A DNA stretch of 64,000 bases, from contig OZ001190.1 in NCBI GenBank assembly GCA_963921355.3, positions 3,410,001 through 3,474,000 of the forward strand, read 5' to 3'. The translations under genes and the position numbers were made by a program. Below the pieces are notes generated by a model that had not been told where the DNA came from, did no database searches, and worked only from the letters and a program-made list of their open reading frames with translations. The stretch is from CAWUEZ02 sp963921355. GTDB lineage: Bacteria; Pseudomonadota; Alphaproteobacteria; Thalassobaculales; Thalassobaculaceae. Shown one piece after another: positions 1 through 8,112 of the stretch; position 1 is the stretch's first letter; every line of letters starts with the position of its first letter.

Positions 1-2
1 TG

Positions 3-1535
3 ACCCGGGAGCTGGAGGCCTTTCGGGGCGAGACCACGCAGCTGGCCGTCGACCTGACCCCGGTTGAGGGCAGTTTGGATATCCGCTCGACCCCCGAGGG
101 AGCCGAAGTCTCGATCAACGGGGAGGTGAGGGGCCGGACGCCGGTCGCTCTGCCGGTGGCCGGCGGGTCCTACGAGGTGCGGCTTACCGCCGACGGCTTC
201 AACGACGTCACCGATACCATTGAGATCACCCATCCCAAGCCGACGGCTGAGCGGTCCTATCGGCTGCGCCCGGTATCCGCCACACTGACGGTCGACGTGT
301 CGCCGGCTGGCGGTGAGCTGCTGCTCTCGGGCCGTTCGATACGCCCGGGCGTACCCGTCGAGATCGATGCGAACACGCCCTACACCGTTACCTACGTCAA
401 GGAAGGCTACCACGCCGCCCGACGCGAGGTGCTGTTCGCCGCGAAAGCCGATGAGCGGATTGCCATCGAACTCGAAGCCGATATCGGGGCGGTGGAAATC
501 TCAAGCGAGCCAACGGCGGGCATCTACGTCGATGGCAAGCGGGTCGGGAGAACGCCGGCCACCCTGAAGCTGCCGGCGAAACGCCATCGCATCGAATTGC
601 GCAAGCCGGGATACAGGACCGTCACCAGGGATATCCTGCCGTCGAGCAGGCGGGTCGTGACCATCAACGAGACCCTGCGCACCGAGGCCTCGGCCCGCCT
701 GGCAGAAGCGAAGCCCGAGTACACCAACAGCGCCGGGGTCACCCTGAAGCTCTTCCAGCCAGACGATATCCGGATGGGCGCGCCGCGCCACCAGAAGGGG
801 CAACGGACCAATGAGTTCGAGAAGGACGTCACCCTCAGGCGCCCGTTCTATGCCGGCAAGCACGAAGTCACCAACGCCCAGTTCGGACGATTCAGGCCAG
901 GCCATCGCGGTCAGGCCGACCTGCCGGTCGTCTCGGTGTCCTGGTTCGAGGCGGCGGCGTTCGCCAACTGGCTGAGCGCCCAAGAGGGTCTCACCCCGTT
1001 CTACCGGTTTGAGGGCTCGCGGTTCCTTGGGTTCACCCCAGAAGCCGACGGCTACCGTCTGCTCACCGAAGCGGAGTGGGAATGGCTGGCGCGCAAGGCG
1101 GGCAAGGACCAGCAGACGGTTTTCTCATGGGGCGACGATCCGGTCGTTCCGAAGCGCGCGGGGAACATCGCTGACGAGGCGGCGAATGGCATTACCGAGT
1201 TCTATGTCCCAAACTACAGGGACGGATATGTGCGGGTGGCGCCGGTCGCCAGCTATCCGCCCGAGGCTTCGGGGCTGTACGACCTGACGGGAAACGTCAG
1301 CGAATGGACGCACGACTACTATTCGCTGCTGCCCCCGGGGCCGTCCGACAGCTTCGTCGACCCGCTCGGCCCGGCGACTGGCGACACCCACGTGGTCAAA
1401 GGGGCCAGCTGGCGGGCCGGAACGCGGACTTGGCTTCGGGCGGCATATCGCGACGGCCAGTCCGGTCGGCGCAATGATCTCGGTTTCAGAGTTGGACGGT
1501 ACCTGTATGCAGCAGAGAGCGGTTCTTCAAACTAG
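3..1535 (+). CDS. PEGA-repeat / SUMF1-fold protein (5' partial)
   Basis: The frame is open to the left edge, so the 5' end is missing. The visible part has three PEGA-like beta repeats (cores STPEGAEVSINGEVRGRTP, a diverged second, and SSEPTAGIYVDGKRVGRTP), then a SUMF1/FGE-sulfatase fold (HEVTNAQF, VSWFEAAAFANWL, RLLTEAEWEWLAR, LYDLTGNVSEWT, GLGFRV-type ending DLGFRV). PEGA domains are usually extracytoplasmic, binding surface-layer or wall components. I see no cysteine anywhere in the visible protein, so formylglycine-generating activity, which needs paired cysteines, is unlikely; a structural or ligand-binding use of the fold is more plausible. It is followed within 4 bases by a one-helix protein and then a proton-channel subunit and two vWA proteins on the same strand, so it probably acts with them in the envelope. 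Confidence 0.85.
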   Translation, partial: TRELEAFRGETTQLAVDLTPVEGSLDIRSTPEGAEVSINGEVRGRTPVALPVAGGSYEVRLTADGFNDVTDTIEITHPKPTAERSYRLRPVSATLTVDVSPAGGELLLSGRSIRPGVPVEIDANTPYTVTYVKEGYHAARREVLFAAKADERIAIELEADIGAVEISSEPTAGIYVDGKRVGRTPATLKLPAKRHRIELRKPGYRTVTRDILPSSRRVVTINETLRTEASARLAEAKPEYTNSAGVTLKLFQPDDIRMGAPRHQKGQRTNEFEKDVTLRRPFYAGKHEVTNAQFGRFRPGHRGQADLPVVSVSWFEAAAFANWLSAQEGLTPFYRFEGSRFLGFTPEADGYRLLTEAEWEWLARKAGKDQQTVFSWGDDPVVPKRAGNIADEAANGITEFYVPNYRDGYVRVAPVASYPPEASGLYDLTGNVSEWTHDYYSLLPPGPSDSFVDPLGPATGDTHVVKGASWRAGTRTWLRAAYRDGQSGRRNDLGFRVGRYLYAAESGSSN

Positions 1536-1538
1536 GGG

Positions 1539-1706
1539 GTGAGCCAGGCGGCCGGCTCCCCCCGTTCCCGCGCCCGGATCCTGTCTCCGATCGTGGCCCT
1601 GATTGTTGTCCTGGCGATCGTCGGCGCGCTGACCTTCGCCTACGCCCAATCCGGGCCGAGCGCGTTCAACCTGAACTCGCCGGCTTCCTTCCCGGTGGAC
1701 ATCTGA
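1539..1706 (+). CDS. 55-residue single-helix membrane protein
   Basis: A GTG-started frame of 55 codons fills the gap between the PEGA/SUMF1 gene and the TolQ-like gene almost exactly (3 bases after one stop, 1 base before the next start). The product has a short basic N-terminus (residues 1-14), one strong hydrophobic helix at about 16-35 (SPIVALIVVLAIVGALTFAY) and a short polar tail. It is too short for usual gene finders. I do not recognise a family. Its position suggests an accessory subunit of the channel complex, comparable in size and topology to small subunits of other PMF complexes, but that is inference. No clear Shine-Dalgarno sits at the ideal distance, so translational coupling to the upstream gene is likely. 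Confidence 0.55.
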   Translation: MSQAAGSPRSRARILSPIVALIVVLAIVGALTFAYAQSGPSAFNLNSPASFPVDI

Positions 1707-1707
1707 C

Positions 1708-2493
1708 ATGACGTCCCTGGTGAAGAGCGTCATCGCCCTGATCATCTCGATCGTCGTCGTGCACTCGGCGTATATCGGCTACATCCGGCCGGAAGCCGAC
1801 CTGGTGGTGGAGGCCGCCCGTGCCGCCGGGGTCTCGGCCCCGCGCGATCTCGCCGTGATTCTAAAGGACTATGAACAGCAGATCTGCCTGACCCTGATGC
1901 TCTGGGGGGGCTCGCTGATCCTCGGCAAATGCCTCGTCATCATGAAGGACCGGTACCTGTTCGGGGTGGACCTTCTGGAAAGCGCATCCGGCGACAGGAG
2001 CGACTTGTTCAATGTGCTCTCCAACCTGGAAACACTGCCGGCGAAGATGCGTGAGACACCGCTGGTCCGCACCCTGATGGCAAGCCTGCGCCGCTATCTG
2101 ATCACCGAGAGCGTGCAGGATACCTCGGATGCCATCGAGTCCAGCATCGAGGCTCTGGCGGTCAAGCAGGAAGCCGAGAACTCGATGATCCGCTACCTGA
2201 TCTGGGCGATCCCCTCGATCGGGTTTATCGGCACCGTCCGCGGGATCGGTGAGGCCCTGTCCCAGGCCGATCAGGCCCTGGCGGGAGACATCGCCGGCAT
2301 GACCGAGAGCCTGGGCGTCGCCTTCAACTCGACCCTGGTGGCCCTGCTGATCAGCATTGCGCTGATGTTCCTTCTGCATCAGCTCCAGCGGCTGCAGGAC
2401 GGGCTGGTGGTCGACACCCAGGAGTACTGCGAGTCGTTCCTTCTCAACCGCATCAGCGCCCCGGGCCGCCATGAGACCGCGCAGGAGAGCTGA
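1708..2493 (+). CDS. MotA/TolQ/ExbB-family proton channel subunit
   Basis: 261 residues with four hydrophobic segments at about 5-25, 58-79, 162-183 and 203-224. The third holds the family hallmark IPSIGFIGTVRGIGEAL, corresponding to the P-x-LGLLGTVxG motif of ExbB/TolQ, and the fourth (VAFNSTLVALLISI) matches the last helix that lines the proton path. A cytoplasmic region separates helices 2 and 3 (about 80-160). Family members form pentamers around a dimer of an ExbD/TolR/MotB partner and turn proton flow into motion. Here no classical ExbD follows; instead two vWA proteins with ExbD-like N-terminal helices do, the first overlapping this gene by 23 bases. The protein is therefore probably the channel half of a PMF-driven complex with those two genes. 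Confidence 0.88.
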   Translation: MTSLVKSVIALIISIVVVHSAYIGYIRPEADLVVEAARAAGVSAPRDLAVILKDYEQQICLTLMLWGGSLILGKCLVIMKDRYLFGVDLLESASGDRSDLFNVLSNLETLPAKMRETPLVRTLMASLRRYLITESVQDTSDAIESSIEALAVKQEAENSMIRYLIWAIPSIGFIGTVRGIGEALSQADQALAGDIAGMTESLGVAFNSTLVALLISIALMFLLHQLQRLQDGLVVDTQEYCESFLLNRISAPGRHETAQES

Positions 2494-3538
2494 GGGCTTC
2501 AACCTCGCTTTCCTGGACATCATGTCCTGCGGGCTTGGTGCGATCATCCTCGTCTTCATGCTGGTCAAGCACAACGTCGACAACTCGGCGTTGGAGACGG
2601 AGCTTCTGCAATCGGATCTTGAGCGCCTGCTGCAGCTCCAGGAACAGCTGCAGTCTGAGCTGTCCGACAGCGCGCGCCAGCGCGCCGATACAGAGACCCG
2701 GATCGCCGATGTGTCGGCCGCAATTCAGACCGCCCAGGATGCCCTGAAATCGGCGGTCGACCAGGTCTCTGAAGAACGCAGTGAGAAGAGCGCGCTGGAA
2801 GAGGCGATCAAGACGATCGAGATTCCCGATCCGCAGCGCCCCGACATCATCGAGAGCCCCGAGGTCGGCGAGGAAACCTACCTGATCGGCCTGCGGGTCG
2901 AGGGATCGAAGATCGGCATCCTGGTCGACACCAGCGCATCGATGACAGACGAGGTCCTGATCGATGTCATCAGGCGCAAGAACGGCACCGCCGCCGCCAA
3001 ACAGGCGGGGCCGAAATGGCAGCGCACGAAAGCCATCGTCAAATGGCTGGTGGCACGGGTGCCCGAGGCCTCGCTACTCACCGCCGTTGCCTTCGCCCGC
3101 AAGGCCACGGCCCTCGGCGCCGGGGGCTGGGTTTCCGGCAACGACGCCGCCGGACTCGGCCGGATCGTCGCCGGCGTCGACACCATCGTCCCCGAAGGTG
3201 CGACCAACCTGCAGGCCGGCTTGGAGGCGATGGCCAGGGCAGGGGCGACGAACATCTACCTGATCACCGACGGTCTGCCGACCGACGGCGACTCCGGCTA
3301 TCGCAGTCTCAATCCGTTTGCGGAATGCAGCGCGCTCTGGGGCGGCAGCTCGAAGATCTCGGGTGCGTGTCGGGCCAAGCTGTTCATCCACACTGTGACC
3401 AACGCGTCGCTGCGCGGTGCGGTGGTGAACGTCATCCTGCTGCCGATCGAAGGCGATCCGGAAGCTGGGCATCTGTACTGGCGATGGGCCTCGGCGACCC
3501 GCGGATTGCTGATCAGCCCGGCTGAGAACTGGCCATGA
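2471..3538 (+). CDS. Membrane-anchored vWA protein with ExbD/MotB-like helix (paralog 1)
   Basis: 355 residues. A basic N-terminus (MRPRRR) leads into one helix at about 13-33 (FLDIMSCGLGAIILVFMLV). This resembles the ExbD helix FIDVMLVLLIIF, with Asp16 where the proton-carrying Asp sits. Residues 37-115 are strongly charged and heptad-like (coiled coil). A vWA domain follows from about 146 with a complete MIDAS: DTSAS at 153-157, GATN at 243-246 and ITDG at 265-268. It overlaps the TolQ-like gene by 23 bases and the next vWA gene by 4 (ATGA), so the three are translationally coupled. In MotB/TolR the periplasmic part binds peptidoglycan; here a metal-dependent protein-binding domain takes that place. 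Topology is inferred to be N-in, C-out. Confidence 0.85.
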   Translation: MRPRRRAEGFNLAFLDIMSCGLGAIILVFMLVKHNVDNSALETELLQSDLERLLQLQEQLQSELSDSARQRADTETRIADVSAAIQTAQDALKSAVDQVSEERSEKSALEEAIKTIEIPDPQRPDIIESPEVGEETYLIGLRVEGSKIGILVDTSASMTDEVLIDVIRRKNGTAAAKQAGPKWQRTKAIVKWLVARVPEASLLTAVAFARKATALGAGGWVSGNDAAGLGRIVAGVDTIVPEGATNLQAGLEAMARAGATNIYLITDGLPTDGDSGYRSLNPFAECSALWGGSSKISGACRAKLFIHTVTNASLRGAVVNVILLPIEGDPEAGHLYWRWASATRGLLISPAENWP

Positions 3539-4494
3539 GATCCAAGAAGCAGCGCGATTTCAATATCTTCAGCCTGTCCTTCCTGGACGTGATCTCGTGC
3601 GGGTTCGGGGCTGTCGTGCTTCTGGTCCTGGTCTCCAACACCGACGACGCCCCGTTGTCCGAGCTCGAGGCCGACGCCACCGCCCTGTTGAACCGGGTGC
3701 AGAGCGTCGAGGAGCAGAACAGCGCGTTGAGCGCGGAGCTTGCCCAGGCGCGCGAAGCGGCGGAGTCCAAGGTGCTGCTGCTGCAGCGCCTGCAAGGCAT
3801 GTCGGCGGCGGCCGCGGGCGCGCTCGAGGAGGCGAGGGGCGAGTTGGACTCCCTGAAGGCCGACGTGTCGGGCCTGACGACGGTTCAGGGTTCGCTGGAG
3901 CGGCTCAGGACCGCCGCGATCTCCGTTCCCGAGCGGCCCACGGTCCGTGACGAGGAGGTCGGCGGTATCCCGGTCGAAAGCGAATACGTGATCTTCATCG
4001 TCGACACCTCCGGCAGCATGCAGGAGATCTGGGACCGGGTGACCCGGGAACTCGAGAACATCATCCGCATTCATCCCAGGATCAAAGGGTTCCAGATCCT
4101 GAACGACAACGGCACCCACCTGGTGTCGGGCTATCAGGGACGCTGGATCCCCGACACGCCGGCGCGCCGCGAGAGCGTGATCAAGCTGTTCAACAGCTGG
4201 AAGAGCGCGTCCAACAGCAGCCCGGTGGAAGGTCTGGAGGTCGCCCTGAAGCGCTACGTGACGCCCAGCGATAAGGTCTCGATCTACATCTTCGGCGACG
4301 AGTACAGCGGTTCGTCCTACGACCCGGTGATCAACGCGCTGCTGGCACTGAACACCAACCGCATCACCGGGGACCGATTTGCCAGGGTCCATGCCGTCGG
4401 GTTCCTGTCGCGCTTCACGACCGGCGGGTTCGCCACCCTGATGCGCGAAATCACCCGGCGGAACAACGGCACCTTCATCGCGCTGCCGAAGTAG
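3535..4494 (+). CDS. Membrane-anchored vWA protein with ExbD/MotB-like helix (paralog 2)
   Basis: 319 residues with the same architecture as the preceding gene: basic N-terminus, a helix at about 14-34 (SFLDVISCGFGAVVLLVLV) with Asp18 aligned to the proton-carrying Asp of ExbD/MotB, a coiled coil at about 40-128, and a vWA domain from about 148 with DTSGS at 157-161. The downstream MIDAS Thr and Asp are less clear than in paralog 1 (FGDEYSGS at about 254-261 may supply the Asp). The two proteins share the helix motif FLD[IV][MI]SCG[LF]GA but little elsewhere, so they likely act as a heterodimer rather than as recent duplicates. The start overlaps the previous stop as ATGA. This is the last gene of the operon; 165 bases separate it from the next gene. 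Confidence 0.85.
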   Translation: MRSKKQRDFNIFSLSFLDVISCGFGAVVLLVLVSNTDDAPLSELEADATALLNRVQSVEEQNSALSAELAQAREAAESKVLLLQRLQGMSAAAAGALEEARGELDSLKADVSGLTTVQGSLERLRTAAISVPERPTVRDEEVGGIPVESEYVIFIVDTSGSMQEIWDRVTRELENIIRIHPRIKGFQILNDNGTHLVSGYQGRWIPDTPARRESVIKLFNSWKSASNSSPVEGLEVALKRYVTPSDKVSIYIFGDEYSGSSYDPVINALLALNTNRITGDRFARVHAVGFLSRFTTGGFATLMREITRRNNGTFIALPK

Positions 4495-4659
4495 AGCGGA
4501 GGTCAAGCAGCCTGAGCGATCGGGTATGCCCGGCGTCAACGACTTCGGCGCCTTCAATGGTACGTCAGTCACCGTGGCGGCCGGCTGCGAAATCTTTCTG
4601 ATGACCGGTGTCCGGCTGAACTTCTAGAGTGTTTCCGGCGCCCCAGATGGGGGTCAGCG

Positions 4660-5889
4660 ATGGTCGAGGAGGGGGCGGGCAATGGCAGGCGCGAGGGCGA
4701 CGCGATCAAGTCACCGATGCCGAACGCCGACGTCCCGGCCGACGGCTTCAACCGCGTGATTCGCGAGATTCAGGCCTTCGCCGAACCGGATCGGCGGTAC
4801 CTCGTCTACTTCCTGGCGCAGTTCCGGCGGATCGGCCATACCGTCGAGGAACCGTTCATGGTCCACCAGATCTACGGCGGTCAGTATGACGAGATCATCA
4901 TCGTCACCGGCGCGCCCGGTTCCTGGGCCAATCCGATGGTGCACCAGTTCCACGCCGGTCGAATGCGCTTCCTGGAGCACGCCGACCTGGATCTCTACGG
5001 AGTCGGCTTTCTGGACAAGGGAATGGCCACGATCGGCAACATCGATCTGCTGCTGATCCACGACGCCAGCTTGAACCTGCACTATCTGAATTTCCTGAAG
5101 CGGGGCAGGCGCTTTCAACCGCTGCAGCTGCCGCCGGAGGCGGAGCGGATCGGCGATGCCTGGATGGCCGAACGCGGCCTCGACCCGAGCCAGCCCTGCG
5201 TTCTGATGCATGTTCGCGACTCCGGGTTCCGGATAACCGGGGCCAACCGCGAGATCCGCGAGGGCGATATCACGTCCTACCGGCCGGCGGTCGAGTATCT
5301 GCTGGACCAGGGCTATCTTGTCGTGCGGATCGGCGACGCTGAAAGCCCCCGTCTCGGGCTCGACTCGCCGCACCTTGTGGAACTGTCCCATGCCGAGCAC
5401 GATCCGGCCCTCGACGTCTATTTCGCCGCGCGCTGTCGGTTCGCGCTGACCATGTCATCTGGCCCGAACTCCCTGGTGACGCTGCTGGGGCGCCCGCACA
5501 TCGTGTTCAATTTCGCACTTCACGACCTGATGAGCTTCCATCCCAGTGACCTGTTCGTCCCGAAGTCGTTTCGCTGGCGGGCCAGCGGCGAACCGGTGAC
5601 CTTCAGCGAGTTCGTGGCGGGCGGCATGCATAAGTTCGGCTACAACAGCGATTTCCAGGTTGCCGGCGTCGAGGTGCTCCCGTGTACGGCGGAGGAGATC
5701 CTGGCGGCGGTGCAGGAGTTGGACGGGCGGCTGGATCATCAACCGCCGGCCGAAAGTCCCGCCCGCGGACGCCTCCGGGAGCAGGTCCGCGCGCTCCATG
5801 CGACCACGGGTGATTTCGGGTTCTTCTCGATCGGCGCCGGTTCGATCGCCGACACCTTCCTCGAACGTCCCCCTGAACTGCTGCGCTGA
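4660..5889 (+). CDS. TIGR04372-like glycosyltransferase
   Basis: 409 residues. The motif VLMHVRDSGF (181-190), followed by NREIREGDITSYRPAVEYL and GYLVVRIGDAESP, matches the pattern of the TIGR04372 family of putative glycosyltransferases, which resemble surface-polysaccharide enzymes. A later MSSGPNSLVTLLGRPHIVFN stretch fits the nucleotide-sugar-binding end of a GT-B fold. The ATG at 4660 follows a purine stretch (GGGGGTCAGCG); an alternative ATG at 4717 would remove a poorly conserved-looking 19-residue leader. The gene stands alone after the vWA operon and could be transcribed with it or separately. The sugar donor and acceptor cannot be told from the sequence. Confidence 0.7.
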   Translation: MVEEGAGNGRREGDAIKSPMPNADVPADGFNRVIREIQAFAEPDRRYLVYFLAQFRRIGHTVEEPFMVHQIYGGQYDEIIIVTGAPGSWANPMVHQFHAGRMRFLEHADLDLYGVGFLDKGMATIGNIDLLLIHDASLNLHYLNFLKRGRRFQPLQLPPEAERIGDAWMAERGLDPSQPCVLMHVRDSGFRITGANREIREGDITSYRPAVEYLLDQGYLVVRIGDAESPRLGLDSPHLVELSHAEHDPALDVYFAARCRFALTMSSGPNSLVTLLGRPHIVFNFALHDLMSFHPSDLFVPKSFRWRASGEPVTFSEFVAGGMHKFGYNSDFQVAGVEVLPCTAEEILAAVQELDGRLDHQPPAESPARGRLREQVRALHATTGDFGFFSIGAGSIADTFLERPPELLR

Positions 5890-6306
5890 AGCGGTCATCG
5901 CGATCAAGAGGGCGGGACCCCTATAAGTCGCCGTGCCGCAGGATGGGGCAGCGGCGGCACAGAACATTTTAAATGCGCATAATGTATATTATGGGAAATT
6001 CTACTTACACCAACGGGCCGCTGTAAGAACGAGCCACGCCGGCGCAGCGCCGCCAAAGCCATCCCTTGTGCTCTGATCGTTGGGTTGTGACACCTTGCCC
6101 GAACCAACCGCACAGGTTCGCGGATGGGCTGGCGAGAAACGAATGATTGTCGCCGCTGCCTCGACGCTGGATCATCCTGACTTTTATATTTCTCTGGCGG
6201 ACATCCCGGATCGTGCATCGCAGATCCACGAATCCGGTGCCCGGTCGGCGGGCCATCCGACTCTGTGGACGGCCTCATCACACAAGGCGGCCCAGAGAAC
6301 CAGTTC
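5890..6306. other. Gene-free stretch with AT-rich palindrome
   Basis: No convincing coding frame on either strand; the short open frames lack protein-like composition. The first half carries an AT-rich island (about 5965-6003) inside otherwise GC-rich DNA. At 5978-5993 lies CATAAT-gtat-ATTATG, a perfect 6+6 inverted repeat that could be an operator or an extended promoter. The island may serve the truncated gene starting at 6307. Confidence 0.5.
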
Positions 6307-6726
6307 ATGTTCGCGCTCTCGCCCACGGAGTTTCACCAACTGAACGCGCTCATTCAGGCGCATGTCCGGGCGGTCGAAGACAAAGGGCTTCATGTTTCCA
6401 GCGGTTCGGATCCTGCCGATTTCGCCGCGGCCCGATCGGGTTTCGAGGGATATGTCCATCCGGCCCTCGACCCCGATGCCGGGGCGCTGGTGGACAGGAC
6501 CAACTTCTTCTCGATCCAGGTCCGGCGCGAGAGCGCGACGTTGGGCGTCATCGCCGCACGGCTGTTCCACGGACGTCTGCTGGAGCTTCTCCATACCCGC
6601 GCACTCTGGGCCCGTGAGATCCCTTCCCTTGAGGATCTGAAGCCGAAGCCGGTGCTCTCGCGCCAACGCGTCGCTCCGAATCCCGGCCAGTGCTCCGATC
6701 CTTCGAATGCCGTTTCGACCCGGTAG
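6307..6726 (+). pseudogene. Truncated GNAT-like protein (N-terminal part)
   Basis: From the ATG at 6307 the frame reads like a real protein for about 115 residues (ALSPTEFHQLNALIQAHVRA, SGFEGYVHPALDPD, LGVIAARLFHGRLLELLHTR), reminiscent of a family of alphaproteobacterial proteins with an acetyltransferase-like fold, though I cannot name it with certainty. After about 6655 the reading turns into low-quality sequence until the stop at 6726. From that point the opposite strand encodes the HTH remnant. The gene therefore appears to have lost its C-terminal half in a rearrangement. An alternative GTG start at 6265 adds 14 unconvincing residues. Confidence 0.5.
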
Positions 6727-6905
6727 AGGGTCTTGATGCTCGGCGACCACATGTCCGGCACATCCAGTCCGCGCAGCAGCCGATCGGGGATGCCGGCTTC
6801 CCGGGCCATCGTGTAGGGCCTCTTGCCGGACCGCCGACAGAACTCAGCGGCGTCGTACTTCAGCACCTGATAAAGGCCATCCACCCGATGTCTGGTGCTG
6901 ACCAT
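6672..6905 (-). pseudogene. Truncated HTH-type regulator remnant
   Basis: From the ATG at 6905, preceded by GGAG at a good distance, about 78 residues read like a small helix-turn-helix protein (AAEFCRRSGKRPYTMAREAG, IPDRLLRGLD, SPSIKTLYRVETAFEGSEHWP), similar in layout to short alphaproteobacterial regulators of the Cro/CI sort. Its reading remains open to 6390, but everything past about 6671 is antisense to the better-supported gene on the other strand, so the native C-terminus and stop seem lost. The remnant meets the plus-strand remnant tail to tail at about 6655-6671. Confidence 0.45.
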
Positions 6906-7102
6906 GGCGTTCTCCATGCTGGTGTCCGGGTGTGTGGATGCTTGACGGCCGTATTTTTTTACGACACTCATTCGTTGTTATAATTCGTCCCGGCTCAAAA
7001 AGCCACGAGATGAGGGCGCCCGCCCTTCGCTTCGGACGTCGGCATACGAAGAACCAGCTGAACCGGATGTCAGGGGCTGATGGCGGGCCGCGGGAGAGGT
7101 CG

Positions 7103-7825
7103 ATGGCGAATGACGCACTGAACGATGTCGCCGTCGGAGGCATTGCGCCCGACACGGGTGATGTCGAGCACGCGAGATCCGCTGAGCTCGAGCGCCGCGT
7201 CTTTGAACTTGAGTGCACCGTTGCAACCTTGTCCGGACAGATCGACGCGCTCGTTGCATCGGCAGCGGCTCCCCCGCCGACACCTGTCCGGTCCAGCGCG
7301 CCGGGAATGTCCAATGCCTCAGGCCGCCGCTGCGCCGGCCCCGCCGGGCGAAACCGGCTGACCAACCATTGGTCCACCTCCCTGCCCGCCGCCGATGCGG
7401 TGTCTGGGGTCGATCAGGTCGCGGACAGTGTCGGCAGAAGCCTGATCGAAATCATGCACGGTCATGTGGGTGTCGACGGCCCGGCAGATCCCCTTGTGCT
7501 GGCCGGTCTGGCACGGCAGACGGCGCGTCTGGCGGCCCTGATTGAAACCCTGGAGCGTTCTCAGGGCGACCAGGCGGCTGAGACCGACACCGAAATCCGC
7601 ACCCTCACGCTGACGCTCGACTCCCTGTCCGCCCGGCTGGATCGACTGGAGCGCAAGGCACAGGACCGCCGACCCGCTCACGCGGCAAAGGGCAGCAACC
7701 TGAAGGAGGTCCTGTTCGGAACATCCAGCTCGACGACCGCGAGGCCGTCGCGCGAGGGCCGCGCTTTCGGTGAACTGGTCGCCCGACTCGACCGCGTTGC
7801 GGCCCCCCGGAACAAGCTGTCCTGA
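7103..7825 (+). CDS. Hypothetical coiled-coil protein
   Basis: 240 residues from an ATG at 7103 preceded by GGGAGAGG. Upstream in-frame codons to 6932 are open but not protein-like. Residues 25-52 (SAELERRVFELECTVATLSGQIDAL) and about 170-205 are heptad-like, separated by a Pro/Ser/Ala-rich linker. No membrane segment, signal peptide or catalytic motif is visible, and I do not recognise a family. It faces the small gene at 7830-8078 tail to tail, 4 bases apart, so it is a single-gene unit. Confidence 0.6.
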   Translation: MANDALNDVAVGGIAPDTGDVEHARSAELERRVFELECTVATLSGQIDALVASAAAPPPTPVRSSAPGMSNASGRRCAGPAGRNRLTNHWSTSLPAADAVSGVDQVADSVGRSLIEIMHGHVGVDGPADPLVLAGLARQTARLAALIETLERSQGDQAAETDTEIRTLTLTLDSLSARLDRLERKAQDRRPAHAAKGSNLKEVLFGTSSSTTARPSREGRAFGELVARLDRVAAPRNKLS

Positions 7826-7829
7826 ACGG

Positions 7830-8078
7830 TTATTTGTAGTCGATCTGGGCTGCGGCGCTGCGGCCTTCCTTGTCGACGATCGCCCGAAACACCGTGTTCT
7901 GCCCGGAATCCGCGAACACCTTGGAATAGCGGATCGTCTGGTCGCCGGTGCGCAGGAAGACGCGGTGGCGCCGGCAGACCTCCATCAGATCCTTGAGAAA
8001 GGCCCGCGCCTCCTCCCGGCTGAGGACATTCTTCTGATGGTCCTTTGCGAGGTCGCCCAGCAGTTTCGGATCAATCAT
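7830..8078 (-). CDS. Small hypothetical protein (82 aa)
   Basis: The chosen start is the ATG at 8078 (MIDPKLLGDLAKDHQKNV); an upstream ATG at 8114 in the same frame is possible but adds an unlikely leader and would overlap the divergent gene. The product is mixed-charge and soluble, with the tail SAAAQIDYK. No family recognised. It is divergent from the gene at 8113, so the two probably share a very short promoter region. Confidence 0.55.
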   Translation of the reverse strand: MIDPKLLGDLAKDHQKNVLSREEARAFLKDLMEVCRRHRVFLRTGDQTIRYSKVFADSGQNTVFRAIVDKEGRSAAAQIDYK

Positions 8079-8112
8079 GACGGGACACCGGTTTCGGTCT
8101 ACGATTTCGCTC

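Noticed and set aside
3..4494. Labelling the first operon as a Zorya-type anti-phage system
   Set aside because: Zorya has a MotA-like ZorA and an OmpA-like ZorB plus nuclease or helicase genes. No OmpA domain, helicase or nuclease is seen here, and vWA proteins are different partners.
3298..4572. Long minus-strand open frame opposite the vWA genes
   Set aside because: It is antisense to two well-supported genes with full motifs; its composition is that of GC-rich shadow frames.
5904..6343. Coding genes in the 5890-6306 gap
   Set aside because: Open frames there lack a ribosome site and protein-like composition, and they conflict with each other on both strands.
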